From Ohtaekwangia sp. (lineage in GTDB: Bacteria > Bacteroidota > Bacteroidia > Cytophagales > Cyclobacteriaceae), in assembly GCA_021155195.1 (NCBI GenBank), contig JAJNPV010000037.1, positions 806,001 through 870,000 on the forward strand: DNA of 64,000 nt. Reading direction: 5' to 3'. Made by a program: the position numbers and the translations under genes. Every line of letters begins with the position of its first letter. The stretch's first letter is position 1. This document shows positions 17,849 to 25,815 of this stretch, piece after piece. The notes beneath the pieces were generated by a model. It made no database searches, was not told the DNA's origin, and was given only the letters and a program-made list of their open reading frames with translations.

Positions 17849-17967
17849 AAAATATAGTATTAGTAATGTGTACGAGCAAGACATCAGGTACCTTGTAGGT
17901 GATAGACGCCTAACACGTATGTTTTAAGATGATTAAGAAATTGCCAACGTAGATGTACGACTCAGAT

Positions 17968-18312
17968 TCAAGGCGCGTGAATACGCAGTATTTGATAATA
18001 CACGTTATAAAGTGCCGAAGGCACTTCTAAGGCTGATCGGGTTAATAGCTCCGAAGTATGAAGAAGCGCGGTTAGTCTCCAATTCTTCTCCAATAAAAAA
18101 TTAACCTGAACGGGAGAAAAAGAGAAAGATACACTCGTGCTAGCCTCACGATTGGCAACCACAGGTGAAGGTGCAAGGCACAAAAGAACGGTATCCGAAG
18201 TAGAATAATTTTTCGAGTAAGAATAATCGGGAGGGGTATTAAAAAGAATCAACAGAATTGCCAGTGCCTGAAACAGCAGCCCTGCAACTTTTATCGATTT
18301 CATTCTTTTCAT
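17968..18312 (-). CDS. Hypothetical exported or membrane-anchored protein
   Basis: 114 residues, with a charged start (MKRMKSIK) and a hydrophobic stretch about 8-25 (VAGLLFQALAILLILF) that would be a signal or anchor. The rest is rich in Ser, Thr and Leu and no domain is recognised. A second start at residue 4 is possible. It diverges from rsmG with 80 bases between. The open frame and the sensible signal make it likely, not certain, to be real. Confidence 0.5.
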   Translation of the reverse strand: MKRMKSIKVAGLLFQALAILLILFNTPPDYSYSKNYSTSDTVLLCLAPSPVVANREASTSVSFSFSPVQVNFLLEKNWRLTALLHTSELLTRSALEVPSALYNVYYQILRIHAP

Positions 18313-18392
18313 TGGGGCGAAGATAATTGATTTTGGATCAAACTAGTTTTGATTTCTTACTGTATTTTTGAAAGCCCTAAAATTCAATCCAT

Positions 18393-19022
18393 TTGCAAGA
18401 CGCGTCCATTATTTTAAAGTACTTTCCCAATCTTACTCAGAAACAAAGAGATCAATTTTCTTTAGTAGGATCTTTATATAAAGAATGGAATGAAAAGATT
18501 AATGTTATTTCCCGTAAGGATATTGATAACCTTTATACAAATCACATTCTGCATTCCTTAGGCATTGCTAAATTGATCTCTTTCAATCCGGGTGCAGAAA
18601 TATTAGATGTAGGAACGGGCGGGGGATTTCCGGGTGTGCCGCTGGCTATCCTTTTTCCTGAAACACAATTTCATCTGGTGGATTCGATTGGGAAGAAGAT
18701 TACGGTGGTAAAAGAAGTTTCAACGGCACTGGGATTGAAAAATATAAAGGCCGAACAAATCCGCGCAGAGCAAATAAAAGGCAAGTATGATTTTATTGTA
18801 AGTCGGGCTGTTACCCGCATGAAAGAATTTTATGGCTGGGTTCATACAAAAAGCAAACCTACATCATCCCATACCCTGGATAATGGAATTCTCTATTTGA
18901 AAGGGGGAGATTTGGACGAGGAAATGAACGAACTTAAACGACCATATTCTGTAACGAATCTTCAAGATTTTTTCAAAGAAGAATTTTTTGAAACAAAACG
19001 CGTGGTTTATTTACCATTATAG
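18393..19022 (+). CDS. rsmG: 16S rRNA (guanine527-N7)-methyltransferase
   Basis: Methylates N7 of G527 in 16S rRNA using S-adenosylmethionine. The 209-residue length and sequence fit RsmG: WNEKINVISRKDIDNLYTNHILHSL (about 30-55), the SAM motif ILDVGTGGGFPGVPLAILFPE (about 70-90) and FIVSRAVTRM (about 135). The start is a TTG at 18393. Its 3' end overlaps the stop of the convergent fibre-like gene by 6 bases, sharing TTATAG. Confidence 0.96.
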   Translation: MQDASIILKYFPNLTQKQRDQFSLVGSLYKEWNEKINVISRKDIDNLYTNHILHSLGIAKLISFNPGAEILDVGTGGGFPGVPLAILFPETQFHLVDSIGKKITVVKEVSTALGLKNIKAEQIRAEQIKGKYDFIVSRAVTRMKEFYGWVHTKSKPTSSHTLDNGILYLKGGDLDEEMNELKRPYSVTNLQDFFKEEFFETKRVVYLPL

Positions 19023-20576
19023 TTTGTAGCCGAACAGAATTCCATCCGCCCGTTGGCCAAGCAAAAGACTATTCACCACCAATTCAACAGTATCACCTGC
19101 ATTTAACTTGTAAATGTTTGAGTCCTGATAATTGATAATCGTAACATTTGGGTAGGCCACCGTTTGTTTGATATCATATAAGGAGGTTGTGCCAGAAGTT
19201 ACTTTCAGTTTAAGTAAGGCACCACCTACCGGAGATGTTCCAGAAATACTGAAAGAATAAGTTCCGGCTGTAGGTGCAGTGAATCGATTTGTAGTCACCA
19301 CATTAAAATCATCGAACACTTCTGTTAACGCAACAGGTGAGTCGTTGAAAATTCCACCTGTGTTAATAAAGGAGTAAGTCGTTTTAAATGCATACGTGGT
19401 TGCGATGGCGTTAGCAATTGAAGTATCTACATATCCTTTTGTAGTTGCATCAGTGCTCGCTGAAGGAGTGCCAACATTTTGGATGCGGATGTTACCTGCA
19501 CTCGGGTTTGTTGTTAGCACTTGAGTGAGGGTGGAGGTAATGTTTACATTATTTCCACCAGCTATTGCCAGGTTGTTATTGACAGGGTTATAGGTAAGAT
19601 TTTGTTTGTAAGGACTTAGATCAACTGTGGTTGCATCATTCGTTAAGCTAAGAACATTTGTGGCGGTATTTAAGGCCAAGTCTTGAATTTCATTCGTAGA
19701 GTTGTCATCGCCCAACGTAACGGACCCCCCGCCATTGCTTAGGCTTATAGTAGTTCCGGTTTTGGTTAGCGTTTGAATTTCGTTGGTTGCGCTATTGTCG
19801 TTATCAGCAACATCAAATGTTGCACTGCTTCCATTGGTAATATTAATTGTACGATTTGTACCTGCTGATGCGCCTATTGATAGATTTTGATTGTCTGTAT
19901 TAACCGATCCCAGGTTTACTGAGTTTCCCCCGGTAATTGATAAGGATGTTCCCGTTAAGGTTAAACTTTGGTTGTCAACGGCCAACGTATTCAAATCAAC
20001 TTCTTTCGTTCCGCCAGCATCGGTAATACGAAGTTTTTTATCGGTAGTTAATGTTGCATCCGTAATTAATTCGTTTGTACTACTGTTGTCTGTATCTCCG
20101 GTATTGCTGATAACACCATTGGTTATAGCAATACCCTGTCCGGCTGTATAGGTTGGCCCATTGCCGCCATTTCCTGAATACTCGGCATAAAAAGCATACG
20201 GTACGCTCATCAATTGTTGACTTCCGGCCAGCATGAAAGAACTTCCTCCATTGGGATCAATTTCTATTTGCAACCATTTGTTGCCCATAGCCCAACTCAC
20301 AAATGCAAACGATCCTGTAACCGGAGTGCCCTGACCAATAATGAGTGTAAACAAGCCAAACTGATTGGTTTGAGGTTTATGAATTTCGGAGTATTCAACT
20401 TCACCGCTGGCAGCATTCTTTAAAATGCCTATGCGCACTGAAATGCTTTTCGTGATGATGGGTTTACCTTCGTTATCGCGCGCTACGCCCTGATAGTTTA
20501 TACCCTTGGGTGCTTGCGCGTGTAATTCACAAAAACAGATTAAAGCCAGTACAAGAGAGAGTAAATGTCTATTCAT
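19017..20576 (-). CDS. Exported repeat protein with fibre-like centre
   Basis: 519 residues. Signal peptide about 1-20 (ending CELHAQ). Residues 21-135 form the Bacteroidota-typical opening domain (APKGINYQGVARDNEGKPI, VRIGILKNAASGEVEYSEIH, LMSVPYAFYAEYSG). Residues about 140-350 are repetitive, rich in Asn, Ser, Thr, Gly and Asp, alternating short strands such as NQSLTLTGTSLSITGGNSV and TKTGTTISLSNGGGSVTLGD. A beta-sandwich-like C-terminal domain (about 390-519; TAPTAGTYSFSISGTSPVGG) resembles the C1q/TNF-like heads of fibres. Likely a surface fibre or adhesin. It has no type IX sorting tail of its own, unlike the gene 3 bases upstream. Confidence 0.82.
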   Translation of the reverse strand: MNRHLLSLVLALICFCELHAQAPKGINYQGVARDNEGKPIITKSISVRIGILKNAASGEVEYSEIHKPQTNQFGLFTLIIGQGTPVTGSFAFVSWAMGNKWLQIEIDPNGGSSFMLAGSQQLMSVPYAFYAEYSGNGGNGPTYTAGQGIAITNGVISNTGDTDNSSTNELITDATLTTDKKLRITDAGGTKEVDLNTLAVDNQSLTLTGTSLSITGGNSVNLGSVNTDNQNLSIGASAGTNRTINITNGSSATFDVADNDNSATNEIQTLTKTGTTISLSNGGGSVTLGDDNSTNEIQDLALNTATNVLSLTNDATTVDLSPYKQNLTYNPVNNNLAIAGGNNVNITSTLTQVLTTNPSAGNIRIQNVGTPSASTDATTKGYVDTSIANAIATTYAFKTTYSFINTGGIFNDSPVALTEVFDDFNVVTTNRFTAPTAGTYSFSISGTSPVGGALLKLKVTSGTTSLYDIKQTVAYPNVTIINYQDSNIYKLNAGDTVELVVNSLLLGQRADGILFGYKL

Positions 20577-20579
20577 AGG

Positions 20580-21038
20580 TTACAATCCAACTTTCACAAT
20601 TTTTACGGTTTTGCTCTCGCTATTGGAGAGTAGTATTTTAATAAAGTATACACCGGGGCTAATGTCACCCAGATGTACCTTGTTGTTTTTACTCGGTTTT
20701 ATTCCTGTAATTATTCTACCCCACGAATCGTAGAGCTCCATAAACTGCACCTGCACCTCGCAGCCATAAGCTTCAATGGTAATTTCCTCCTTGGCGGGAT
20801 TTGGGTAGTAGCTAAAATTGAGATCCTTGCACGGAAGATTTTCAGGTTGAAGAAAACCTTGGGTAAGGATAATATTAGAATTGGCGAAGGTCATAATAGC
20901 TGGTTCGCCAATAGAAGAAGTAACAATAAAATTAGAGACGGAAATATCGAAACCGGCCAAATTAGTTACTTGTTGGCCTTGGCCGAAGCCAAATACCGGC
21001 AATAAAAGAAGTAAGAAACAAGTAAATTTCGATCTCAT
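20580..21038 (-). CDS. Small secreted protein with type IX sorting domain
   Basis: 152 residues: signal peptide about 1-19 (LLLLPVFGFGQ), a short domain about 20-70 (VTSSIGEPAIMTFANSNIILTQGFLQPE, a common Bacteroidota opening segment), then a Por-secretion C-terminal domain (about 75-152) with FSYYPNPAKEEITIEA, LYDSWGRIITGIK and LGDISPGVYFIKILLSNSES and the final KTVKIVKVGL. That domain directs export by the type IX system and surface attachment. It is paired with the fibre-like gene, 3 bases downstream, so they probably act together at the cell surface. Confidence 0.88.
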   Translation of the reverse strand: MRSKFTCFLLLLLPVFGFGQGQQVTNLAGFDISVSNFIVTSSIGEPAIMTFANSNIILTQGFLQPENLPCKDLNFSYYPNPAKEEITIEAYGCEVQVQFMELYDSWGRIITGIKPSKNNKVHLGDISPGVYFIKILLSNSESKTVKIVKVGL

Positions 21039-21133
21039 AAGTGGTTAGGAAATAGAAACTTACAACAATTCGTTAAATATTCACATAAAGTGAAATTAAT
21101 TTTTGTTTAAGTTAAAAAATCAATGCGAACCAA

Positions 21134-21508
21134 TCAGATTTGTTCACCTGCCAACAGCCCGAGGTAGATGGCCGCTACACATAATAAGAGGCTGATGATC
21201 ACGTAAATAATAGAGGAGGAACTGAAACCACCTTGCAAAAGGGTAAGGGTTTCGTGGCTAAAGGTGGAGAAGGTGCTGAAGCCACCGCAAAACCCAACCG
21301 CCCAGAATAAACGCGCGTTAGGGGAAAGTAACTGACGATGATCGGCCAGCCCGATAAGGACTCCAAGCGTTAAGCAGGCAATGACATTGGCAGCCAACGT
21401 GCCGAAAGGGAAATTGGAGGTATGTGTTGAGTTTATCCATCGCCCTAATGTATAGCGAACCACACTTCCTAAACCACCGCCCAGGAATACAAACAATACT
21501 GACTGCAT
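21134..21508 (-). CDS. crcB: Fluoride ion channel/exporter CrcB
   Basis: 124 residues, four transmembrane helices, in the inner membrane. Visible family motifs: GGGLGSVVRYTLGRWIN (about 9-25), FPFGTLAANVIACLTLGVLIG (about 33-53, with the channel-lining Asn), and GFCGGFSTFSTFSHETLTLL (about 72-92). A dual-topology dimer of this protein relieves fluoride toxicity. No fluoride riboswitch is visible upstream; it is the last of a three-gene minus-strand set after plsC and a small membrane protein gene. Confidence 0.95.
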   Translation of the reverse strand: MQSVLFVFLGGGLGSVVRYTLGRWINSTHTSNFPFGTLAANVIACLTLGVLIGLADHRQLLSPNARLFWAVGFCGGFSTFSTFSHETLTLLQGGFSSSSIIYVIISLLLCVAAIYLGLLAGEQI

Positions 21509-21513
21509 AGAAA

Positions 21514-22011
21514 TTAGATTAAAGGTGAGTCGGGATTTTCAAGGATCAGCCTATCGGACTGCGAAAGGTTAAGATCGGTAGTAATAGAATACACCGTTGG
21601 CCGGAATAGAAAGAACATAACAATCGCAATTCCTGTAAAAAGGAGGAACGAATTATCCATGGTAATAAGGGCACTTACAGCACCAAACAAACCTGGAATT
21701 TCAAACAAAGCGGAGCGGATAAGCAACGCGTTTTGATATTTAAACAACTTTTCCCTTAGCGGGGTTGAAGAATCCGGACTTCCAATCAGTCGTTTGAACA
21801 AAAAATATCCGGCCGCTAATCCAGCAGGCAAACCCACTATAAGAATGTAACGCAACAGCGTTGCAAACTCTTCATCCACCTCAGCACTTACACCGCCAGA
21901 AAGATTGAGAAACAAAACTACCGACCCAAAAGTGGCCATCACAAAAACCAATGAAAAATAGAGGAGGTTAAGGGCTGTTAAAAAACTTGTAGAGGTAGTT
22001 GCCGGAAGCAT
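21514..22011 (-). CDS. Four-helix membrane protein of unknown function
   Basis: 165 residues with four predicted transmembrane segments (about 15-35, 50-70, 95-115, 118-140). No family recognised beyond a generic resemblance to uncharacterised Bacteroidota membrane proteins. It lies between plsC (38 bases upstream) and crcB (5 bases downstream) on the same strand. Confidence 0.75.
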   Translation of the reverse strand: MLPATTSTSFLTALNLLYFSLVFVMATFGSVVLFLNLSGGVSAEVDEEFATLLRYILIVGLPAGLAAGYFLFKRLIGSPDSSTPLREKLFKYQNALLIRSALFEIPGLFGAVSALITMDNSFLLFTGIAIVMFFLFRPTVYSITTDLNLSQSDRLILENPDSPLI

Positions 22012-22049
22012 ACGGTTTAAAATTTGAGTTTCAATTTACAAAAGAATGA

Positions 22050-22784
22050 TTAACCCTGTTGGGCAATCATCTCGCTCATAATTTCAAAAGTTTGATTTTT
22101 AATCGCGGCAGTTCCATCCAAATCATCCGTGACAGGAATTTCTTTGCCTACAATAATTTTTATTCGCCCCGGTCGCAGCCGGATGGTGCCGGGGGGCATT
22201 AGTTTACCCGCTCCAATCACCACCATGGGTAAAATCGGTTTCTCAGTATCCATGGCAATCCGGAACGCGCCATCTTTAAATGGCTGCATCATTTCTTTCG
22301 TGCGGTTTTGGGTGCCTTCGGGGAAGATGAGAATATTGATGCCCATCGTTAAAAGTTCTTTTAGGTGATTCATACTTTTTTTACGACTCTCATTGCTGGT
22401 GCGATCCACCACAATGCACGTAGCACGAGTAATCCAACCAAACACGGGTATTTTCAAAAGTTCTTTTTTGGCGAGTGGGCGAAACTGCCCGCGAATAGTC
22501 ATGGCAATGCCCGGTAAATCCAAAAAGGAAGTATGATTACTTACGTAGATGTAGGATTTGCCTTTAATGATGTTCTCGCGGCCAACAACATCATACCTGA
22601 TAAACGTAAGCATGCTAAACACCCAGCTCCACGCCTTCATAAAAAAGAATGTTACCGCAACCGCATGGGGCCCAAAGAAGGCGGGCAAAATAATACCCGG
22701 CAAAAACAGCAACATAAAAACTGTAAACACCAGAAAGACCCAGATTTTATAGAGTGTTGAAAATAAGTGGTTGATCAGCTTCAC
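22050..22784 (-). CDS. plsC: 1-acyl-sn-glycerol-3-phosphate acyltransferase
   Basis: Transfers an acyl group to lysophosphatidic acid in phospholipid synthesis at the inner membrane. 244 residues. Family blocks I-IV are clear: VSNHTSFLDLPGIA (NHxxxxD, about 81-94), a GWITRATCIVVDR block (about 115-127), LLIFPEGTQNR (about 152-162) and FRIAMDTEKPILPMVVIG (about 174-191). One or two N-terminal transmembrane helices (about 12-55) anchor it. Confidence 0.94.
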   Translation of the reverse strand: MKLINHLFSTLYKIWVFLVFTVFMLLFLPGIILPAFFGPHAVAVTFFFMKAWSWVFSMLTFIRYDVVGRENIIKGKSYIYVSNHTSFLDLPGIAMTIRGQFRPLAKKELLKIPVFGWITRATCIVVDRTSNESRKKSMNHLKELLTMGINILIFPEGTQNRTKEMMQPFKDGAFRIAMDTEKPILPMVVIGAGKLMPPGTIRLRPGRIKIIVGKEIPVTDDLDGTAAIKNQTFEIMSEMIAQQG

Positions 22785-22884
22785 AGGTTCTAAGAATTGG
22801 TCGATAAAAAATTCCTGAAAGGTAGGGAAATGAGTTTTAAATGTGAGCGATAAAATGAGGAATGGGAAATGTTCCGACAGTTTG

Positions 22885-22960
22885 GGTTAGCGTCTCACGA
22901 ACGCTTTCACTATCTCAACTTTTGGATTATATACTTTTTGGTTCGTGGGACACGAACCAA
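22885..22960. repeat. Two intergenic hairpins sharing a CACGAAC word
   Basis: AGCGT-CTCACGA-ACGCT forms a short hairpin near 22890-22907, and TTGGTTCGTG (22938-22947), GGA, CACGAACCAA (22951-22960) forms a perfect 10-bp stem with a three-base loop. Neither is followed by a T-run. Their shared core suggests a small dispersed repetitive element between plsC and the mazF-like gene. The rest of the 188-base gap shows nothing. Confidence 0.45.
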
Positions 22961-22972
22961 TGCGGAGGTTGA

Positions 22973-23317
22973 TTAATCTAAGTCCAAAACTATCTTCAGG
23001 TTTTCTCTTATCTTATTCGCTGTATCGCTATCCAGTGTTCCAATTTTTTTTACAAGTCGCTTGTTATCGATTGTTCTCACTTGATCGATCATAATGTCGC
23101 AGTCCTCTTTGAGTCCAAATTTTGACTTCTTTAAATGAACTCTCAATATCTCTGAGTCTGGCTTTACGTTTGTCGTGATAGGGCAGATAACCGTTGAAGG
23201 ATGTTCTTTATTCAGTAAATCAGTCTGCACAATAACTACAGGTCTGATTTTTCCGGCTTCTGTTCCCATTCTTGGATTTAGATCAGCAATCCAGATTTCA
23301 AATTGCTTAATCTTCAT
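22973..23317 (-). CDS. MazF/PemK-family toxin, mRNA interferase
   Basis: 114 residues of the PemK/MazF fold. The family's opening FEIWIADLNPRMGTEAGKIRPVVIVQ (about 5-31), the central PSTVICPITTNVK (about 41-53) and CDIMIDQVRTID (about 74-85) are intact, including the catalytic-region Arg and the Ser/Thr after the second strand. Such toxins cut mRNA at short sequences. It overlaps the antitoxin gene by 11 bases and is second in the pair, the usual antitoxin-first order. Confidence 0.93.
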   Translation of the reverse strand: MKIKQFEIWIADLNPRMGTEAGKIRPVVIVQTDLLNKEHPSTVICPITTNVKPDSEILRVHLKKSKFGLKEDCDIMIDQVRTIDNKRLVKKIGTLDSDTANKIRENLKIVLDLD

Positions 23318-23537
23318 CGATCAGTTTTTCAAACTCAGCTAAAACTTCTAACGAGTCTTTTGAGACAATTTTTGATTCTTTACTCAACTGCTTTGAAAGG
23401 AGTCTACGTTTATGAAGTCGATTATAAAGTTCTATGGCTTCATTTATATACCGATTGCGGTTCTTTTTAACTTTTATAACGATTTTCTCAGTTTCCTGGA
23501 AAATGTCGTCTTCAAGTTTTAGTGATAGATTTTTCAT
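23307..23537 (-). CDS. Antitoxin of the MazF-type toxin
   Basis: 76 residues, starting MKNLSLKLEDDIFQETEKIV, which looks like a ribbon-helix-helix N-terminus (strand LSLKL, helices about 10-40), then a charged flexible C-terminus (DSLEVLAEFEKLIDED) that would bind and neutralise the toxin. It is directly behind two palindromes that are candidate autoregulatory sites. It is not the AbrB-like MazE fold. Confidence 0.85.
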   Translation of the reverse strand: MKNLSLKLEDDIFQETEKIVIKVKKNRNRYINEAIELYNRLHKRRLLSKQLSKESKIVSKDSLEVLAEFEKLIDED

Positions 23538-23541
23538 AACA

Positions 23542-23586
23542 ATACCTTTTATTCAAAGGTATATACTTTTAGGGTATACTAAAAGT
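23542..23586 (-). promoter_or_regulatory. Two tandem palindromes upstream of the toxin-antitoxin pair
   Basis: ATACCTTT (23542-23549), TATTC, AAAGGTAT (23555-23562) and then ACTTTTAG (23565-23572), GGTATA, CTAAAAGT (23579-23586) are two perfect 8-bp inverted repeats 2 bases apart. They sit 5 bases before the antitoxin ATG, the place where a ribbon-helix-helix antitoxin normally represses its own operon. Confidence 0.7.
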
Positions 23587-23820
23587 TTATTCTGGAAGTC
23601 CTTCAAATTCTTTTCTCTTGCCCTCCATCCACTGATTCATGGAGTCGGGTGAGGTCATTAGCTTTTGCATTTGGTTCATTGCTTCAAGGTGCGAGGGTTC
23701 TCCTTTTTGAAACATTTCCATTCCATGTTTTTTACTCATGGCTGCAATTTCTTCAAATGTATTAGCAGTGAATGGTTGGTCGCAAGCGCCACCGAGTTGT
23801 TTGCAAGTCATCGTTTTCAT
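23587..23820 (-). CDS. DUF1059 family protein
   Basis: 77 residues. The opening MTCKQLGGACDQPFTANTFEEI is typical of DUF1059, with a CK-x-LGG-x-C pair of cysteines that could bind a metal. The second half is a Met/Glu-rich helix (MEMFQKGEPSHLEAMNQMQ). Function unknown. It has its own frame upstream of the toxin-antitoxin operator and ends where that begins. Confidence 0.8.
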   Translation of the reverse strand: MKTMTCKQLGGACDQPFTANTFEEIAAMSKKHGMEMFQKGEPSHLEAMNQMQKLMTSPDSMNQWMEGKRKEFEGLPE

Positions 23821-23900
23821 GGTCTTAATTTTTGTTGGTTGTTAAGATGTTTTCAAAGCCGATGTTCTGGTTAGGGCACAATTCGCGAGGAATGGCAATT

Positions 23901-24308
23901 CTAATTTAACCTTTTGAACTTCTCTGATATTACGCCACTTGTGTATCCTGTGGATAGAATGAGTTGCCCAGCTGAAGTAATTTCATAAGTTTTTATGAAT
24001 GTTGGATACTGAGGATATTTTGGATTGTCCCAAGTTATTTCTAACATATTTTCTGAAAGAACTTTATAAGACCCGATAAGTTCAAAGTCGTTACCTGCTT
24101 TCGCGTAAAATTGTTGATCGCTTGTGAACTTTATTTGCTTTAAATAGTTAGAATTTTTCCAATAGGATCTTCCTCCCCAATAGTCATTTGAGAATACCTT
24201 TTCTATTGTCCAGATACCCTTAACATCAAAATCAACCTTTAAAACGTCAGCTGGCTCGCAATTGCTAGCAAGAAAAATAAGTCCAAATAAGTAAAGATAG
24301 ACTCTCAT
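23901..24308 (-). CDS. Hypothetical lipoprotein
   Basis: 135 residues from the ATG at 24308, preferred over an in-frame ATG at 24329 because it gives a proper signal peptide (MRVYLYLFGLIFLASNCEP) ending in a lipobox Cys. The mature part is a small beta-rich domain (GIWTIEKVFSNDYWGGRSYW, FELIGSYKVLSENMLEITWD, ISEKFKRLN) with a lipocalin-like opening (KGIWTIEK). No firm family. Confidence 0.65.
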   Translation of the reverse strand: MRVYLYLFGLIFLASNCEPADVLKVDFDVKGIWTIEKVFSNDYWGGRSYWKNSNYLKQIKFTSDQQFYAKAGNDFELIGSYKVLSENMLEITWDNPKYPQYPTFIKTYEITSAGQLILSTGYTSGVISEKFKRLN

Positions 24309-24415
24309 CTTTTTTATCTCATTTGACACACAAAATCATACAATAGTTGTCCTTATTATTTACTTCCTAACATATTATCATCAGTATATTCCGATTGATG
24401 ATGTAAAATAATTTT

Positions 24416-25750
24416 TTACGAAAAATAATTCGTCACTCCCGGGATTGCTACCGGGTAGTTTCCATTTGCATCGGGCAACAGTGGCGGCAGTGCATTGAAA
24501 TCAAATTTTGTTGGCATAATTGACATGCCTGAGTTAAGTGCTTTATCAAACTCAACAACCTGGCCAGTATAGGTTGCTAATCTACCCAAGATGGCAGTCA
24601 TCGTGCTCTTCGCTCCGTTTTCAGTATCATCAAATTTGTATTCCTTCTTTCCAATCGCTGCAAAGAGTTCGTCATGCTCGGTTTGATACGGATTGTTTTC
24701 TTTTGTGCGATCATATTGGTACATCACTTTTCCTTTGCGGTCTGTAATGTTTGCGGCTCCACAAAAAATGCTTCCTTTCGTTCCTACAATCAACTCATCT
24801 ACTTTACTCATGGTGCCTTTAATATGCCGGCACTGACTGTTTAGCATCGTCCCGTCTGCATACTGAAACTCTACATAGTGATGATCGAAAATTTCTCCGT
24901 ACTCTTTTCCCTTCCGAACTTCACGACCACCCATGCCTTGCGCTTTTACCGGATACCCACCTTTAAACCAGTTGATCACATCAATGTTGTGAATGTGTTG
25001 CTCCACAATATGATCGCCACACAACCAGTTAAAGTAATACCAGTTGCGCATTTGATATTCCATTTCGGTTTGATTGTACTTGCGCGGGTTCATCCATACG
25101 CCTTCATTGTTCCACCACGCTTGTGCAGAAACAATTTCACCAATCATGCCTTCTTTATATTTCTTATATAATTCTTTATATGAGTTTTGATAATGGCGTT
25201 GCAGTCCAACCACCACATTCAATTTTTTCTGGCGGGCAATGACTGCAGCATCCAATACACGTTTGATTCCGGCAGGATCTGTTGCGACCGGCTTCTCCAT
25301 AAAGATTTGCTTGCCTTGGTTTACTGCTTCTTCAAAATGAATCGGGCGGAAGCCTGGTGGGGTGGTGAGAATAACCACATCGGCCAAAGCCATTGCTTTT
25401 TTATAGCCATCAAAACCAGTGAATTTATTTTCTTCGGGTACAGCAACGCGATCGGAAACATTCCCATCCTCGTTATTAGGATCACTCAATACTTTGTAGC
25501 AACCATCAAGCCGATCACGAAACGCATCGGCCATCGCTACCAGCTTTACATTTTGTTTGGTAAGCAATGCTTGCATGGCTGCACCTGTACCACGCCCGCC
25601 ACAACCGATCAGTGCAATTTTAATGCTATCATCGACTGATGTATTTACATGGTGAGCATGTGTTACAAATGGCAATGCAGCCAGTGAACTTGCAATGAGA
25701 GAAGTCTTTTTAACAAAGTCTCTGCGGGATTGGGTAGAGTCGTTTTTCAT
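24416..25750 (-). CDS. Exported Gfo/Idh/MocA-family oxidoreductase
   Basis: 444 residues with a twin-arginine signal (SRRDFVKKTSLIASSLAALP) indicating Tat export. A Rossmann domain follows (about 44-180: IKIALIGCGGRGTGAAMQAL, VVILTTPPGFRP, QIFMEKPVATDP with the family's EKP), then the beta-sheet substrate domain with CGDHIVEQHIHNIDVINWF (about 243-260). These enzymes oxidise or reduce sugars and inositols with NAD(P). Substrate unknown. It is in a minus-strand group with a SUMF1-like gene 64 bases upstream. Confidence 0.92.
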   Translation of the reverse strand: MKNDSTQSRRDFVKKTSLIASSLAALPFVTHAHHVNTSVDDSIKIALIGCGGRGTGAAMQALLTKQNVKLVAMADAFRDRLDGCYKVLSDPNNEDGNVSDRVAVPEENKFTGFDGYKKAMALADVVILTTPPGFRPIHFEEAVNQGKQIFMEKPVATDPAGIKRVLDAAVIARQKKLNVVVGLQRHYQNSYKELYKKYKEGMIGEIVSAQAWWNNEGVWMNPRKYNQTEMEYQMRNWYYFNWLCGDHIVEQHIHNIDVINWFKGGYPVKAQGMGGREVRKGKEYGEIFDHHYVEFQYADGTMLNSQCRHIKGTMSKVDELIVGTKGSIFCGAANITDRKGKVMYQYDRTKENNPYQTEHDELFAAIGKKEYKFDDTENGAKSTMTAILGRLATYTGQVVEFDKALNSGMSIMPTKFDFNALPPLLPDANGNYPVAIPGVTNYFS

Positions 25751-25782
25751 AAGTTTGATAAGTTAAAATCAGAATGATACTG

Positions 25783-25815
25783 GATACTAGCTTCTAGTGT
25801 CGAGGTACTAGTATC
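25783..25815. repeat. Inverted repeat between oxidoreductase and SUMF1-like gene
   Basis: GATACTAG (25783-25790) and CTAGTATC (25808-25815) are perfect inverted arms 17 bases apart, with more GATACTGG-like and CTAG words nearby. The right arm touches the stop codon of the SUMF1-like gene. It may be a dispersed repeat or a weak transcription stop. Confidence 0.4.

Noticed and set aside
19017..20576. Phage tail fibre as sign of a prophage
   Set aside because: The protein has a Sec signal and a Bacteroidota-typical opening domain, and no other phage gene is present.
21080..21094. TTCAC-ATAAA-GTGAA inverted repeat upstream of the type IX cargo gene as an operator
   Set aside because: Arms of five bases in AT-rich sequence are expected by chance.
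22938..22960. 10-bp hairpin as terminator of the toxin operon
   Set aside because: On the minus strand it is followed by A-rich sequence, not Ts; on the plus strand there is no gene to end. Kept only as a repeat.
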